Shown here piece by piece: positions 7,746 through 17,000 of a stretch of DNA of 64,000 nucleotides. Source of the stretch: Litorimonas sp964352855 (GTDB lineage Bacteria; Pseudomonadota; Alphaproteobacteria; Caulobacterales; Maricaulaceae); assembly GCA_964352855.1 (NCBI GenBank), contig CAYGTR010000010.1:16145-80144 (forward strand). The letters run 5' to 3'. Position numbers and translations under genes: made by a program. The notes under the pieces are model-generated. The model was given only the letters and a program-made list of their open reading frames with translations. It made no database searches and had not been told where the DNA came from. Every line of letters starts with the position of its first letter. Within the stretch, counting starts at the first letter, position 1.

Positions 7746-10700
7746 ATGAACATTTTAGATAAAACACGTCTGCTGCAGACATCTGTTCTCTCCAGCTTAA
7801 TTATGGGTTTCGGTGCAACAGCCTACGCTCAGGTAGAAGACACATCAGTTGAAGAAACAGAAGTTGTCGAGATTGATGAAGCAGAATTTGAGGAAGATGG
7901 CGATGAAGTCATCGTTACGGGTTCGCGTCTGCGCCGTAATGAGTTTACATCCGCATCTCCTTTGCAAGTCATTGATGGCGAACTGTCGCGCGACTTAGGT
8001 TTAGTTGATGCTGCAGATTTGCTGGGTCAGACAACAGTTGTTCAGGGTCAGCAAATTACGACTGGCGTTTCCACCAGTGCGGGCTTGAACACAACTAACG
8101 GACCGGGATCTGCAGAAGCGTCTTTACGTGGTCTAGACTCTAGCCGGACATTGGTTCTTGTCAACGGACGTCGTCTCGCTCCTGCGGGCGTGCGCGGAAC
8201 ACCAAGTGTTCCGGATCTTAACATGATTCCCGGCACATTGATTGAACGTGTTGACGTTCTTTTGGACGGTGCGTCGTCTATCTATGGTTCTGATGCGGTT
8301 GCCGGTGTTGTTAACTATCAGTTGCGTCGGCAAATGGATGGTATTCAGCTTGATGCCTTTGCGACAATGCCTGAATTTGCAGGAAACGCGGGACATCAAG
8401 AGGTTTTCTCAATTTCCGGTGGCGTGACGGGCGATAATGGCTTTATCAACTTTGCGGTCGAGCACAGCAGAACTGACGGTTTTGCTGAAACCGCCTTCGA
8501 CGGGTTTTATGATCCTTACTCTAATGGTTGTCGTAGTTCCGTTACAATCGGTGCGAGCGGAACAATTTACGATCCAGATACTTGTCGGAACGGTACATTT
8601 GGTGCGGGCGCGGTTTCGTCGCCTGTAGGGTTTCTTGCTTATGAAGCAGGTGCGAATATTGCTGGCTTACCGGCCAATTTCTCGCGCGTTCCGATTACCC
8701 TTCAATTAATACAGCCCGATAATGCTAGCGGTATTCGTCTTTTGAATTATCCTGAGGAATTTGAAGCTTCCTTCACACCTGATTTCGAGCGGACAACAAT
8801 GTTTACTTTTGGTGAGCTTGATACCGGTTTTTACGGTGATATGACAGCGTATTTTGAAGCCTCTCACAGCGAACGTCGGACAAATAACCAGACATCCGGT
8901 CAAGGCGCAATTGAGCTGCCTGAAACTTATTTGCTAAATCCTTTTTCGAGCTTAGGTGGTGGGTCTACTTTGTTCTACCGTACCAATTTTGAAGCTGATA
9001 CCAATGTGGCACAGACACGCTTGATCGGTGGTCTAAAGGGCGATTTGCCGTTCCTTGAAAAGGCCGGCCTCAACAATTGGGCATATGATGCTTATGTCAG
9101 CCACTCTCGTTCAAGTGGTCAGGACAGAGTTAAGGGTGTTCCGTTTCAGCCACGGCTAGAGCAGACACTTGCCAACACAACATTAGATGCCGATGGTAAT
9201 GTTGTGTGTGATCCGCGAGTTATTGCGGGTGACGGACAATTGGTCGAGTGTCGTCCTTTGGACTTCGTTGATCCGACGTTTTTGTTTACCGGTCGTTTTG
9301 CTGATGATGCTGACACAGAATATCTTTTCCCGAACCGTCTGACCGACACGATTGTAACTCAGACCGTTTATTCAGGCTTTGTATCCGGCGATCTGTTCGA
9401 AATTCCAACAGGCGGAATGGTTATTGCCGGTTTCGGTGGTGAATATCGTGAAGACTTTATTGAAACAAATACTTCGTTAGCAGGTGATTTTAATGGATTT
9501 TCGAATGATCCGGGGTCTAATGGCCGTCGCAGCTTGAAAGAAGTCTTTGGTGAAATTGAACTTCCTCTTATCGTAGATAAACCATTCGTGAAATTGTTGA
9601 ATGTTAACTTAGCGGCACGTTACACAGATGAGTCTAATTTTGGTGCGCAGGAAACTTACAGCGTTAAGGGGCAATATGCGCCGACGGATTGGTTGTCCTT
9701 CCGAGGTACTTATGGTACATCTTATCGTGCGCCTGGTCTGGGCGAACAATTTGGTGGTGCCAGTGAGAGTTTTGTGAACCCTGGTGATCCTTGCCGAACA
9801 CCTGGACTAACTGTGCCGTTCACGGACTTTGATGGTGATCCTACAACGCCTGATACGCGGAACTATGACCCTGCGCTAGAAAACCGGACTGATGTCGTTC
9901 TTCAAAACTGTCTCAATGGCGGTGGCCCCTTCGGAATCGCCGCAACAGATCCGTTCAATCTGGGTATCCGCGGTTTGGGAACATCCGTTCCATCATTCTT
10001 CGGCTCACCGACGATTGTTGCGTCTGGTTCTAATCCAGACCTTGATCCTGAAACATCTAAAGCTTTTTCTATCGGGGGGACATTTGAACAGCCTTGGTCA
10101 GATAAATTTGATTTGAAATTTGCAATGACTTATTTCGAGATCACAGTAGATGATGAAATTGATCAACTTACGTCTAATACAATTGTTAATCGTTGTTATA
10201 ATTCGGTCGGTTTGACCGATCAAACTTGTGCTTTCATCACGCGAGCCCCACGGGTTACAGGCGATGATACATCAGGTGAGATCACTTTTGTGTCAGCTCT
10301 TAACCAAAATTTAGGTCAGCAAGTTGTTGAAGGTATCGATTATAACCTTGAATTAGGTCTTAATTTCAAGGATATAGGTATTAACGTCCCTGTTGAATAC
10401 TCCTTTATTGGTCGGGCGACTCAGTCGCTTAGACAAGATCAAGAAGAGTTCCAAGCGGATGGCATCCTCATCAATCGTGAGTTGGGTGAATATGGTAATC
10501 CAGAATGGCGCTTAAACTTGACTAATATTTTGCGTTACGAGGACTTCCAGTTCCTATTTCAAACGCGTTATATTGGTAGCCAAGTCGAAAACTTCTTGAA
10601 TGTGGATGATCCTATTACGGGCTTGTCGGCTGGCGATGTCGACATCGATCAGTTGAGTTCAGGTTTTGGTAATTGTGTAAGAGCCGAAGGCGCAGGTAAT

Positions 10701-10928
10701 GCAACAGATGGTTTCAACTGTTTGCAATTGGATGGATTGGATGATTATTTTGTGCATAGTGCTTCGGTTGCTTATGCTAAAGATACTTTTGTCTTCCGCG
10801 TAGGTGTCAACAATTTGTTCGATACGGCTCCGCCACTGACAGATAACAACGATCTGGCTAACCTTGGTGGTATCGGTTATGATATCGGTGGCCGTACATA
10901 CTTTGCTAACGTTACGAAAACATTCTAA
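7746..10928 (+). CDS. TonB-dependent outer-membrane receptor
   Basis: A 1060-residue outer-membrane transporter. It has a signal peptide ending near GATAYAQ (about residue 29), an acidic linker containing the DEVIVTGSRLRR segment that serves as a TonB-box-like region, a plug domain (about 55-190) with the hallmarks RGLDSSRTLVLVNGRRLAP and LIERVDVLLDGASSIYGSDAVAGVVN, and then a long beta-barrel ending in a terminal phenylalanine (FANVTKTF), the usual C-terminal signal for outer-membrane insertion. The barrel holds several Cys pairs in extracellular-loop-like regions. The substrate is unknown; receptors of this Caulobacterales/Sphingomonadales type often take up carbohydrates or peptides. It is monocistronic, with its own terminator, and the TonB energising operon lies 3 kb downstream. 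Confidence 0.94.
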   Translation: MNILDKTRLLQTSVLSSLIMGFGATAYAQVEDTSVEETEVVEIDEAEFEEDGDEVIVTGSRLRRNEFTSASPLQVIDGELSRDLGLVDAADLLGQTTVVQGQQITTGVSTSAGLNTTNGPGSAEASLRGLDSSRTLVLVNGRRLAPAGVRGTPSVPDLNMIPGTLIERVDVLLDGASSIYGSDAVAGVVNYQLRRQMDGIQLDAFATMPEFAGNAGHQEVFSISGGVTGDNGFINFAVEHSRTDGFAETAFDGFYDPYSNGCRSSVTIGASGTIYDPDTCRNGTFGAGAVSSPVGFLAYEAGANIAGLPANFSRVPITLQLIQPDNASGIRLLNYPEEFEASFTPDFERTTMFTFGELDTGFYGDMTAYFEASHSERRTNNQTSGQGAIELPETYLLNPFSSLGGGSTLFYRTNFEADTNVAQTRLIGGLKGDLPFLEKAGLNNWAYDAYVSHSRSSGQDRVKGVPFQPRLEQTLANTTLDADGNVVCDPRVIAGDGQLVECRPLDFVDPTFLFTGRFADDADTEYLFPNRLTDTIVTQTVYSGFVSGDLFEIPTGGMVIAGFGGEYREDFIETNTSLAGDFNGFSNDPGSNGRRSLKEVFGEIELPLIVDKPFVKLLNVNLAARYTDESNFGAQETYSVKGQYAPTDWLSFRGTYGTSYRAPGLGEQFGGASESFVNPGDPCRTPGLTVPFTDFDGDPTTPDTRNYDPALENRTDVVLQNCLNGGGPFGIAATDPFNLGIRGLGTSVPSFFGSPTIVASGSNPDLDPETSKAFSIGGTFEQPWSDKFDLKFAMTYFEITVDDEIDQLTSNTIVNRCYNSVGLTDQTCAFITRAPRVTGDDTSGEITFVSALNQNLGQQVVEGIDYNLELGLNFKDIGINVPVEYSFIGRATQSLRQDQEEFQADGILINRELGEYGNPEWRLNLTNILRYEDFQFLFQTRYIGSQVENFLNVDDPITGLSAGDVDIDQLSSGFGNCVRAEGAGNATDGFNCLQLDGLDDYFVHSASVAYAKDTFVFRVGVNNLFDTAPPLTDNNDLANLGGIGYDIGGRTYFANVTKTF

Positions 10929-10976
10929 TCATATGAATGCGGCGCTACCTTAAAGGGTAGCACAATTACAAAATAG

Positions 10977-11010
10977 AAACCGTACTCAAGATTTTGAGTA
11001 CGGTTTTTTT
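10977..11010 (+). terminator. Intrinsic terminator of the TonB-dependent receptor gene
   Basis: An 11-bp perfect stem (ACCGTACTCAA at 10979-10989 with TTGAGTACGGT at 10994-11004), a 4-nt loop and a run of seven T on the plus strand. It lies about 50 bp after the receptor stop codon. Confidence 0.9.
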
Positions 11011-11011
11011 G

Positions 11012-11513
11012 TATCTGAAACGGTTTCTTTATATCTGCCCCTAACTTTAGCGCAGAGAAACGACAATTTTCTAAATATTACATACATAAATGGCGGATCC
11101 TGGTTTCAGGCACCAACATCGCTATCAGCAATTGGATTTGTTGCTACATGGGTCGTATTCTAACGCATCAAGGCTGATAGTTTGGCTTCAAATGCAAGGG
11201 TTCATAGTGAACGGTTTCCCTCGCGACTTTCAAAGGCGCTGTCAGCCCTTAAATCAAGCTACCCTTGGCGAGTGAGCAAGTTCCACGGTTTTTTCAACTG
11301 TAATATTACGCTAAATATTAGGTAGTTTTCGCTCCTAGATAGTGATCTGGGAAAGAACATGGAATGGCAGGCGTTGTTCAACGCCTCCCCTTCCTACCTT
11401 GTCTAAAACGTGTTGAGTTTGCGTACAGAGCGGGACAGTAATCACGATGAAATAGAGGCCAGACAATCATGTTCTATAACACATTCCACTCTATCAATCG
11501 GACCGGAGGAAAT
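11012..11513. other. About 500 bp without a recognisable gene
   Basis: Between the receptor terminator and the sppA 3' end I see no credible protein gene. A 61-codon frame (11090-11275) has no ribosome binding site and no recognisable motif. A hairpin-like repeat TAATATT-N6-AATATTA lies at 11301-11320. The stretch is not AT-rich like other spacers, so it may hold an unidentified small RNA or gene debris; nothing specific can be assigned. Confidence 0.4.
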
Positions 11514-11535
11514 ACAAGCAGGCGAAGCTGCTTGT
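11514..11535 (-). terminator. Hairpin after sppA
   Basis: Perfect 8-bp stem ACAAGCAG/CTGCTTGT with a 6-nt loop just beyond the sppA stop codon on the minus strand. Only a weak T-rich tail follows, so it may be an imperfect terminator or an mRNA 3'-end stabiliser. Confidence 0.5.
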
Positions 11536-11539
11536 TTCC

Positions 11540-13297
11540 CTACTCCACCATCGGCAAATCCGCCTTTAGCTCCATGCCGATGCGATTAGACTCTCTCATG
11601 CGCAGGGCCGCCTGCACTTCTGGGAGGGCGGTGATTTCTCTTAAGGCAGCGATGTCGGCTTGGGCTTGTGCAGCACTGCCAAATATTTGCTCTAATTGTT
11701 CCGCAGGGGTAAGGGCGCGCGGGAAACGTTTGATACGGATGTCCTCATCCTTATCGAGCTCTGCGAGCTCTTTGGCGATTTCGACCGCCTTCATAAAGCC
11801 GCCTAATTCATCCACAAGACCAATTTCTTTGGCTTGTTCGCCCGTCCACACACGACCTTTGGCGATGTCCTGAACACGTTCAATTGGTAGGTCCCGTCCT
11901 GTAGCGACGCGCGTAGTGAAATCATCATATATATCCTGCAATTGACCTCGATAGGCCGCGCGCTGGGTCTCAGAGAACGGTGTATCCGGAGAGAACACAC
12001 CTGCATATTCGCCGCCAATGGTAATGCCTTCGATATTATAACCGACTTTGGCAAATGTATCTTCAAGGGCGACCTTTCCGCCAAAAACACCGATCGAACC
12101 TGTGATCGTTGTTGGCATAGCGATGATTTTATCGGCTGTGGCTGAGACGTAGTAACCACCGGACGCCGCATATTGACCCATAGAAATGACAACAGGCTTG
12201 CCGGCTTCTTGCGCCCGCTCAGCCGCCGCCAGAATTTGATCCGATGCGGAGGGTGATCCGCCGGGTGAGCTGACGCGGAAGACGATGGCTTTCACATTCT
12301 TGTCTTTTGTCGCGTCGTCAAAGGCTTTGGCAATTGTATCGCCGCCCATTGTGACGCTGCCGCCGAAGGGGCCGCCCGTTGATGACGCGCCGTTCACAAC
12401 AGCGCCTTCACCGCCAATATAGGCGATGGCAGGGCCTGTAAATTTAGCGCTGCCTTTATATTTCCCGACAGAAATGAACTGTGTGTCTTTGCCGCCTGCT
12501 TTAATTTTTACATAGTCTTGCACGGTTTCAATGTGACCCATCTTATCGACCATACCCGCTTTCAAGGCGTCTTCGGCGCTATGGGGAGAGGCGTTAAGCA
12601 CTTGTTTTACGGCCTCAACGCTCATCTCTCTATCTGCCGCCATATGGGCGATAGCGGAGTCGTAAAGGCTCGTGAGATAGCTTGTTGTGGCTTCGCGATG
12701 GGCGGGTGTGAAGTCTTTTTCCGTATAGGTGTTCACGGCATTTTTATATTCGTAAAATTGCTCAAATTGCGGTTTAGCTTCTAGCTTTTCCATGACACCG
12801 CCAAAGAATTCAGATTCTGAGCGAATACCCGATACTGCAAACCCTGTTGTGTCTTGCATCCATATTTCGTCCGCACTGGCGATCGTCATATAAGGAAAGA
12901 GTGAAGGGGATTCGAATCCTTGGGCATGTACCACCACAAATTTTTCGCTTGTCTTAAAGTCCAATATGGCGAGTCGTAATTCCTCCGCACTTGCCGGCGT
13001 CATCCCAAAGGCATCGGCGCGAATAAAGAGGCCTTTGATTCGGTCATCGTCTTTGGCCTTGTCCAAAGCCCTCACAATATCCACAACGCCCGTGGACTCA
13101 CCAAAAAGTGTTTCGCCTAAACCGTGGTCAGGTAAAGACCGACGCATATCGAATGTTAGAACTTGCGCGGGCTTTGGTTTCATAGACTCAGAAATAGACC
13201 CAATAATGCCGAACCCAATTATAAAGATAAAAATCAATATGAAGAAGGCGATGATCCCGACGATAACACCGAAAACTGTGATGAAAAATTGACGCAT
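11540..13297 (-). CDS. sppA: Signal peptide peptidase SppA, 67-kDa type
   Basis: SppA is an inner-membrane serine protease that degrades cleaved signal peptides. This 585-residue protein has one N-terminal membrane helix (about 7-34) and the duplicated peptidase S49 architecture of the long Escherichia coli type. The catalytic dyad is visible: K185 in YEYKNAVNTYT in the first half and S379 in QYAASGGYYVSA in the second, a spacing of 194 residues, close to the K209/S409 arrangement known for the E. coli enzyme. Also typical is RVSSPGGSPSASD (341-353). It is monocistronic, divergent from tRNA-Gln. Confidence 0.94.
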   Translation of the reverse strand: MRQFFITVFGVIVGIIAFFILIFIFIIGFGIIGSISESMKPKPAQVLTFDMRRSLPDHGLGETLFGESTGVVDIVRALDKAKDDDRIKGLFIRADAFGMTPASAEELRLAILDFKTSEKFVVVHAQGFESPSLFPYMTIASADEIWMQDTTGFAVSGIRSESEFFGGVMEKLEAKPQFEQFYEYKNAVNTYTEKDFTPAHREATTSYLTSLYDSAIAHMAADREMSVEAVKQVLNASPHSAEDALKAGMVDKMGHIETVQDYVKIKAGGKDTQFISVGKYKGSAKFTGPAIAYIGGEGAVVNGASSTGGPFGGSVTMGGDTIAKAFDDATKDKNVKAIVFRVSSPGGSPSASDQILAAAERAQEAGKPVVISMGQYAASGGYYVSATADKIIAMPTTITGSIGVFGGKVALEDTFAKVGYNIEGITIGGEYAGVFSPDTPFSETQRAAYRGQLQDIYDDFTTRVATGRDLPIERVQDIAKGRVWTGEQAKEIGLVDELGGFMKAVEIAKELAELDKDEDIRIKRFPRALTPAEQLEQIFGSAAQAQADIAALREITALPEVQAALRMRESNRIGMELKADLPMVE

Positions 13298-13518
13298 AAT
13301 CGTGAACCTGATTCCAAAGCGGGAGTTTTATACTCATACGTTATAATATGTAGATAGAGGCTATGACAAATTATTTGTTGTTTTTCGATAAAAATATTAC
13401 AGTTCACCTTATTAAAGGCAGGCTGGGGCACTTTGGGTGCAGAAAGCGATAAAATCCCGTTGCAAAATCATTTTTGTCCTCTTAGAAGGCGCCTCTCTGG
13501 TCGGTAGGGTCTTTTTAA

Positions 13519-13592
13519 TGGGGCGTAGCCAAGCGGTAAGGCATCGGGTTTTGATCCCGTGATCGTTGGTTCGAATCCAGCCGCCCCAACCA
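13519..13592 (+). tRNA. tRNA-Gln (anticodon TTG)
   Basis: A complete cloverleaf: 7-bp acceptor stem TGGGGCG/CGCCCCA, D arm beginning TAGCCAAGCGGTAAGGC, anticodon stem TCGGG/CCCGT around the loop TTTTGAT (anticodon TTG), T arm GTTGG-TTCGAAT-CCAGC, and encoded ACCA end at 13589-13592. It reads CAA codons (and CAG by wobble). Confidence 0.96.
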
Positions 13593-13753
13593 CCGACCCA
13601 TCCATACTCTATTTTATGACTTTTCTCACATGTAACCACAGGATTGACTATTCTATGGAATATGATATTGTTACTTTATTACATATAATTTATGGTTAAT
13701 ATCAACAAGTCGCCTATTTGAAAGGGATAAAAAAAATCGCTTTTGACCACTAT

Positions 13754-13768
13754 GTAACCATTGATTAA
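13754..13768. promoter_or_regulatory. Near-consensus CtrA-type box GTAA-N7-TTAA
   Basis: One mismatch from TTAA-N7-TTAA, about 85 bp upstream of the first gene of the TonB energising operon. In an AT-rich spacer such near matches arise often by chance, so this is only a candidate. Confidence 0.2.
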
Positions 13769-13850
13769 GGGTTAACGCCCGTGTAAGCGAAATATTCGAA
13801 AACTAATCTAGCCCCGGTAAGAGGGTGAAGTTGACTATTGGAGGACGTGC

Positions 13851-14663
13851 GTGGTGATTTTAAAGGCCGCTCGTAAATTGTTAATCGGAAGCGCGATTAC
13901 TGGCGTCATGGTCAGCTCCTTTGCTTTCTCTGCAACAGCCCAAGACAGCGATCCGGCAGACGTCTATGCAAAGCTTTTACAGCAGATTGCTGACGTCCAA
14001 GCTTCTACAGATCAAAAACGTCTATATCTTCAGGTGCAGGAGCAGGAGATTGAGTCTCTTAGAAGCCAGATCGCATCAACAGATGAATTGAAAGCTTCCG
14101 TTAAGCCGCTTGTCGTCAAGATGACGGCTGATATTGAAAAAGAAATGAATAAGGATGTGCCTTTTAATCCAGAGGAGAGGTTCAATCGTCTCGATAAATT
14201 AAAAGAAGATCTCGCGTCCCCTGACGCGCCAATCGGCAGCCTCTTTCGCCAAGCCATGAATATTTATGACATCGAAGTTGTTGCAGGGGCCTCAATCGCT
14301 TCATATAATGGCAATCATCCTAAAACACCTGGTTTACGTTTGGCTGCTTGTGATGCAGATCTTGAGGGTACGGCTTGTGATTTACCAAAAGAGGTGAGGG
14401 AAGCTTTGCCGCGCGGTGCGACAAAAATTGAAGATGAAAATCTCCGAGAAAATATAAATGATGGATATTACGTCCATTTTGGCCGTATGGCGTTGATTTA
14501 TCTCCAATATGATAGTTCAGAAGGCTGGCGTTGGGATCGGGACAGCAATGATTGGGTTGAATTATCAACAGGTGATTTGTTGGACGCGCGTCGGGCTGTG
14601 CGTATTGCACGCGGTGAGAGTGCGCCGGGCGTCGTTCTCGCGCCTATTCGTGTTGCCGGTTAA
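13851..14663 (+). CDS. DUF3450 periplasmic protein, TonB-system accessory (first copy)
   Basis: A 270-residue secreted protein: signal peptide (SAITGVMVSSFAFSATAQ, cleavage near residue 31) and a coiled-coil-rich body (about 40-100, QQIADVQASTDQKRLYLQVQEQEIESLR) typical of DUF3450. DUF3450 genes are found beside TtpC/ExbB/ExbD/TonB genes in many Gram-negatives and are thought to assist energy transfer to TonB-dependent receptors. The start is GTG with a GGAGG about 10 bp upstream; it opens an eight-gene operon. It has a roughly 25-residue insert with three Cys (GLRLAACDADLEGTACDL, about 163-180) that the second copy lacks, so the two are diverged duplicates. Confidence 0.8.
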   Translation: MVILKAARKLLIGSAITGVMVSSFAFSATAQDSDPADVYAKLLQQIADVQASTDQKRLYLQVQEQEIESLRSQIASTDELKASVKPLVVKMTADIEKEMNKDVPFNPEERFNRLDKLKEDLASPDAPIGSLFRQAMNIYDIEVVAGASIASYNGNHPKTPGLRLAACDADLEGTACDLPKEVREALPRGATKIEDENLRENINDGYYVHFGRMALIYLQYDSSEGWRWDRDSNDWVELSTGDLLDARRAVRIARGESAPGVVLAPIRVAG

Positions 14664-14736
14664 GAATAAGTTTAAGTTGGGATTGGGTTATCTTCGGATA
14701 ATTTGAATAAATTAAAAGCAGACTTGGAAGGACACC

Positions 14737-15498
14737 ATGTTAAAATCTTCAATAGCCAAGCAATTAATGCTTGCCGGTGCGGCGGGGCTTCTTTTTGTCG
14801 CTCCTGCCCATGCACAGCTTGAAAGCGCGCTGACGGCAGCGAAAGCTTCAACAGCCGCCAGTGCCGCGTCACAAAAAGTCATCGAAGAAGCGGATGATGC
14901 GGCGGATCAAGCTGCTCGCGAATTCCGCGCGGTTCTTCAGCAAAAAGATAATATTGCGCTTTTCGTAGCGCAGCAGGATATTTATCTTCAGTCGCAAACG
15001 TCTGAAATTGAGTCACTGCGTCGTCAATTGGGAACAGTTGAGCAAATCAAACAGGGTATGAGCCCGATGATGCTCAGAATGGCTGCGAAGCTAGAAGACA
15101 GCATTGCGGCAGACCTGCCTTTTAACTTGGCCGAGCGCAAAGCGCGCGTTGAAGACGTAAAGCGCGTATTGTCAGATCCGGATGTGTCCCCGGCGGAGCA
15201 ATATCGTCGCGTTCTCAATGCCTATAAGATTGAAGTATCTTATGGTCAGGGTGTCGACAGTTATGAAGGGGCGCATCCAAACCGTCCCGGGAACGTTGTG
15301 AACTTCATTCGTTTTGGCCGCACATCTCTTGTTTATATAACAAAAGATGAAACTGAGGTCGCAAAATATAATTTGGATACAGATGATTGGCAGATTTTGA
15401 CCGATGCAGATGCATTGGACATGCGTCAAGCCATTCGAATTGCAAAAGGCGAGGCCGCACCCGGCATCGTCTATGCACCTGTAACGATTAAGAATTAA
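14737..15498 (+). CDS. DUF3450 periplasmic protein, TonB-system accessory (second copy)
   Basis: A 253-residue paralogue of the preceding gene. Signal peptide ends at APAHAQ (about residue 27). Shared landmarks include QQDIYLQSQTSEIESLRRQL, the LPFN(L/P)-type segment, ..YKIEVSYGQGVDSYEGAHP, the R.FGR.SL.Y....E.......DDW and the C-terminal RQAIRIAKGEAAPGIVYAPV, matching the first copy's ARRAVRIARGESAPGVVLAPI. The gene is preceded by GGAAGGA and lies 73 bp after the first copy and 16 bp before the TtpC-like gene. Two tandem DUF3450 genes suggest a hetero-oligomer or two receptor specificities, an inference. Confidence 0.82.
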   Translation: MLKSSIAKQLMLAGAAGLLFVAPAHAQLESALTAAKASTAASAASQKVIEEADDAADQAAREFRAVLQQKDNIALFVAQQDIYLQSQTSEIESLRRQLGTVEQIKQGMSPMMLRMAAKLEDSIAADLPFNLAERKARVEDVKRVLSDPDVSPAEQYRRVLNAYKIEVSYGQGVDSYEGAHPNRPGNVVNFIRFGRTSLVYITKDETEVAKYNLDTDDWQILTDADALDMRQAIRIAKGEAAPGIVYAPVTIKN

Positions 15499-15514
15499 GC
15501 CGAGGACAAGGATC

Positions 15515-16906
15515 GTGAGTATGACTATGAAATTTTTTACTAAAGCCACGGCGGCCGTTATCGGTTCTGCTGTTCTGCTGACCGCCATTCCGGCTTCAGC
15601 ACAAATTACATCCGTAAATGACTTGTTGAACAAAGTGCGTCAGGATGCAGCAAAGGTTGAGCAAGAAAACCGTCAGCGTGAAGCGCAATTTCGTCAGCGT
15701 CAAAGCGAGCAGCAAACCCTGCTACAGCAAGCGCGCGGTGAATTGGCAGCGCTCGAGCGTCAGGCGGCAAATGTCGAGCGTACTTTTGCAGCAAATCGTA
15801 ATGTGATTGATGGCCTCAAGGGCGAACTTCGTGCCGCTCAGGGCGACTTTGGTGAAGTGTTTGGTTTGGCCCGCAGCAAAGCGGGTGAATTTAAAGCGCT
15901 TCTTGATAGCTCCCTTATCACAGCACAGTATCCACGCCGGACTGAAGTGTTGGGTCGCGTTGCTGAGTCAGAAGCGCTTCCGAGCAGTGAAGATTTGAAC
16001 GCCATCTATGAAACGATGCTTCAGGAGATCAATGCACAACGCGAAGTCGCGACATTCCAAGCACCTGTTGCGAATGTGAATGATGGGGCTGAACAAGCCG
16101 TAACCCGGGTTGGTCCTTTCGCTGTCTTTACAGCCGATAGTGCTGATTTCTTGGGTTATAGCGCGCCGACCGGAGAGGCAAATACGCCGCTCTTGGCAAA
16201 ACTTCCAAAGCAGCCGGGGGGGCAAATCCAGTCTGCAGCTGATGCTGTGGCAAATGCCACTGCGGGTGATTTGGTTTATGCACCGCTTGATCCCACACGC
16301 GGGGAATTGTTAAAATCATTCGAGCGTGTGCCGGATGTCCGTGAACGTATTTCTTACGGCGGCACTATTGGTTACATCATCCTTATCCTTCTTGCGATTG
16401 GTGGTTTGTTCGGCGTGTTGAATATCATCCGTCTCTTCTTGGTGAAAACGGCTGTGTCAGGGCAGAAGCGTAAGGCGCAGCCGAGTAAATCCAACCCATT
16501 GGGCCGCGTTATGATGGCTTATGAAGGTGCGAAATCTAAGGATGCGGATACGGTTGAGCTCAAGCTTGATGAAGCTATCCTAAAGGAGTCGCCTAAGTTT
16601 GAAATCGGCCTTAACCTCTTGAAACTCTTTGCCGGTATTGCGCCGCTCTTGGGTCTCTTGGGGACGGTGACGGGTATGATCAAAACCTTCCAAGCTATGA
16701 TGATTTACGGAACAGGCGATCCCCAGTTGATGGCCGGTGGTATTTCGGAAGCGCTTGTGACGACGATGTTGGGTCTGATTGCGGCTATCCCGCTTCTTAT
16801 TCTCCACAGCTTCTGCTCATCTTTGGCGCGCTCTATTCAGGGCACACTAGAAGAGCAAAGTGCAGGTATCGTGGCTCGCCACGTCGAATCCCGCTCAGGC
16901 GTCTAA
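15515..16906 (+). CDS. TtpC-like MotA/TolQ/ExbB proton-channel protein
   Basis: A 463-residue ExbB relative with a long periplasmic N-terminal extension, as in TtpC of the Vibrio TonB2 system. Order of parts: signal peptide (cleavage near IPASAQ, about residue 30), a Gln/Arg/Glu-rich coiled coil (40-105), a globular periplasmic region (about 110-275), a membrane helix (TIGYIILILLAIGGLFGVLNIIRLFLV, about 285-312), a cytoplasmic loop, and the MotA/TolQ/ExbB core with GIAPLLGLLGTVTGMIKTFQAM and GISEALVTTMLGLIAAIPLLILHSF (about 365-445). It starts with GTG, RBS ACAAGGA. It is expected to work with the downstream ExbB and ExbD proteins to convert proton-motive force into TonB movement. Confidence 0.88.
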   Translation: MSMTMKFFTKATAAVIGSAVLLTAIPASAQITSVNDLLNKVRQDAAKVEQENRQREAQFRQRQSEQQTLLQQARGELAALERQAANVERTFAANRNVIDGLKGELRAAQGDFGEVFGLARSKAGEFKALLDSSLITAQYPRRTEVLGRVAESEALPSSEDLNAIYETMLQEINAQREVATFQAPVANVNDGAEQAVTRVGPFAVFTADSADFLGYSAPTGEANTPLLAKLPKQPGGQIQSAADAVANATAGDLVYAPLDPTRGELLKSFERVPDVRERISYGGTIGYIILILLAIGGLFGVLNIIRLFLVKTAVSGQKRKAQPSKSNPLGRVMMAYEGAKSKDADTVELKLDEAILKESPKFEIGLNLLKLFAGIAPLLGLLGTVTGMIKTFQAMMIYGTGDPQLMAGGISEALVTTMLGLIAAIPLLILHSFCSSLARSIQGTLEEQSAGIVARHVESRSGV

Positions 16907-16927
16907 TCCAGACGTCATATTCGAAAA

Positions 16928-16952
16928 TGGCGCACTCGATACAGGTGCGCCA
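16928..16952 (+). other. Intercistronic hairpin TGGCGCAC-N9-GTGCGCCA
   Basis: Perfect 8-bp stem between the TtpC-like gene and exbB. No U-run follows immediately, so it looks like an mRNA processing or stability element, or an attenuator, that could set relative expression of the two channel proteins. Confidence 0.45.
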
Positions 16953-17000
16953 ATTTCAACTTATGAATAAGCCAACAAACGAAAGCTAAGGACGACAACG

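Noticed and set aside
11090..11275. 61-codon frame after the receptor terminator
   Set aside because: No ribosome binding site and no protein-like pattern.
13519..13592. tRNA-Gln as an integration site of a mobile element
   Set aside because: No duplicated tRNA end or integrase is visible on either side.
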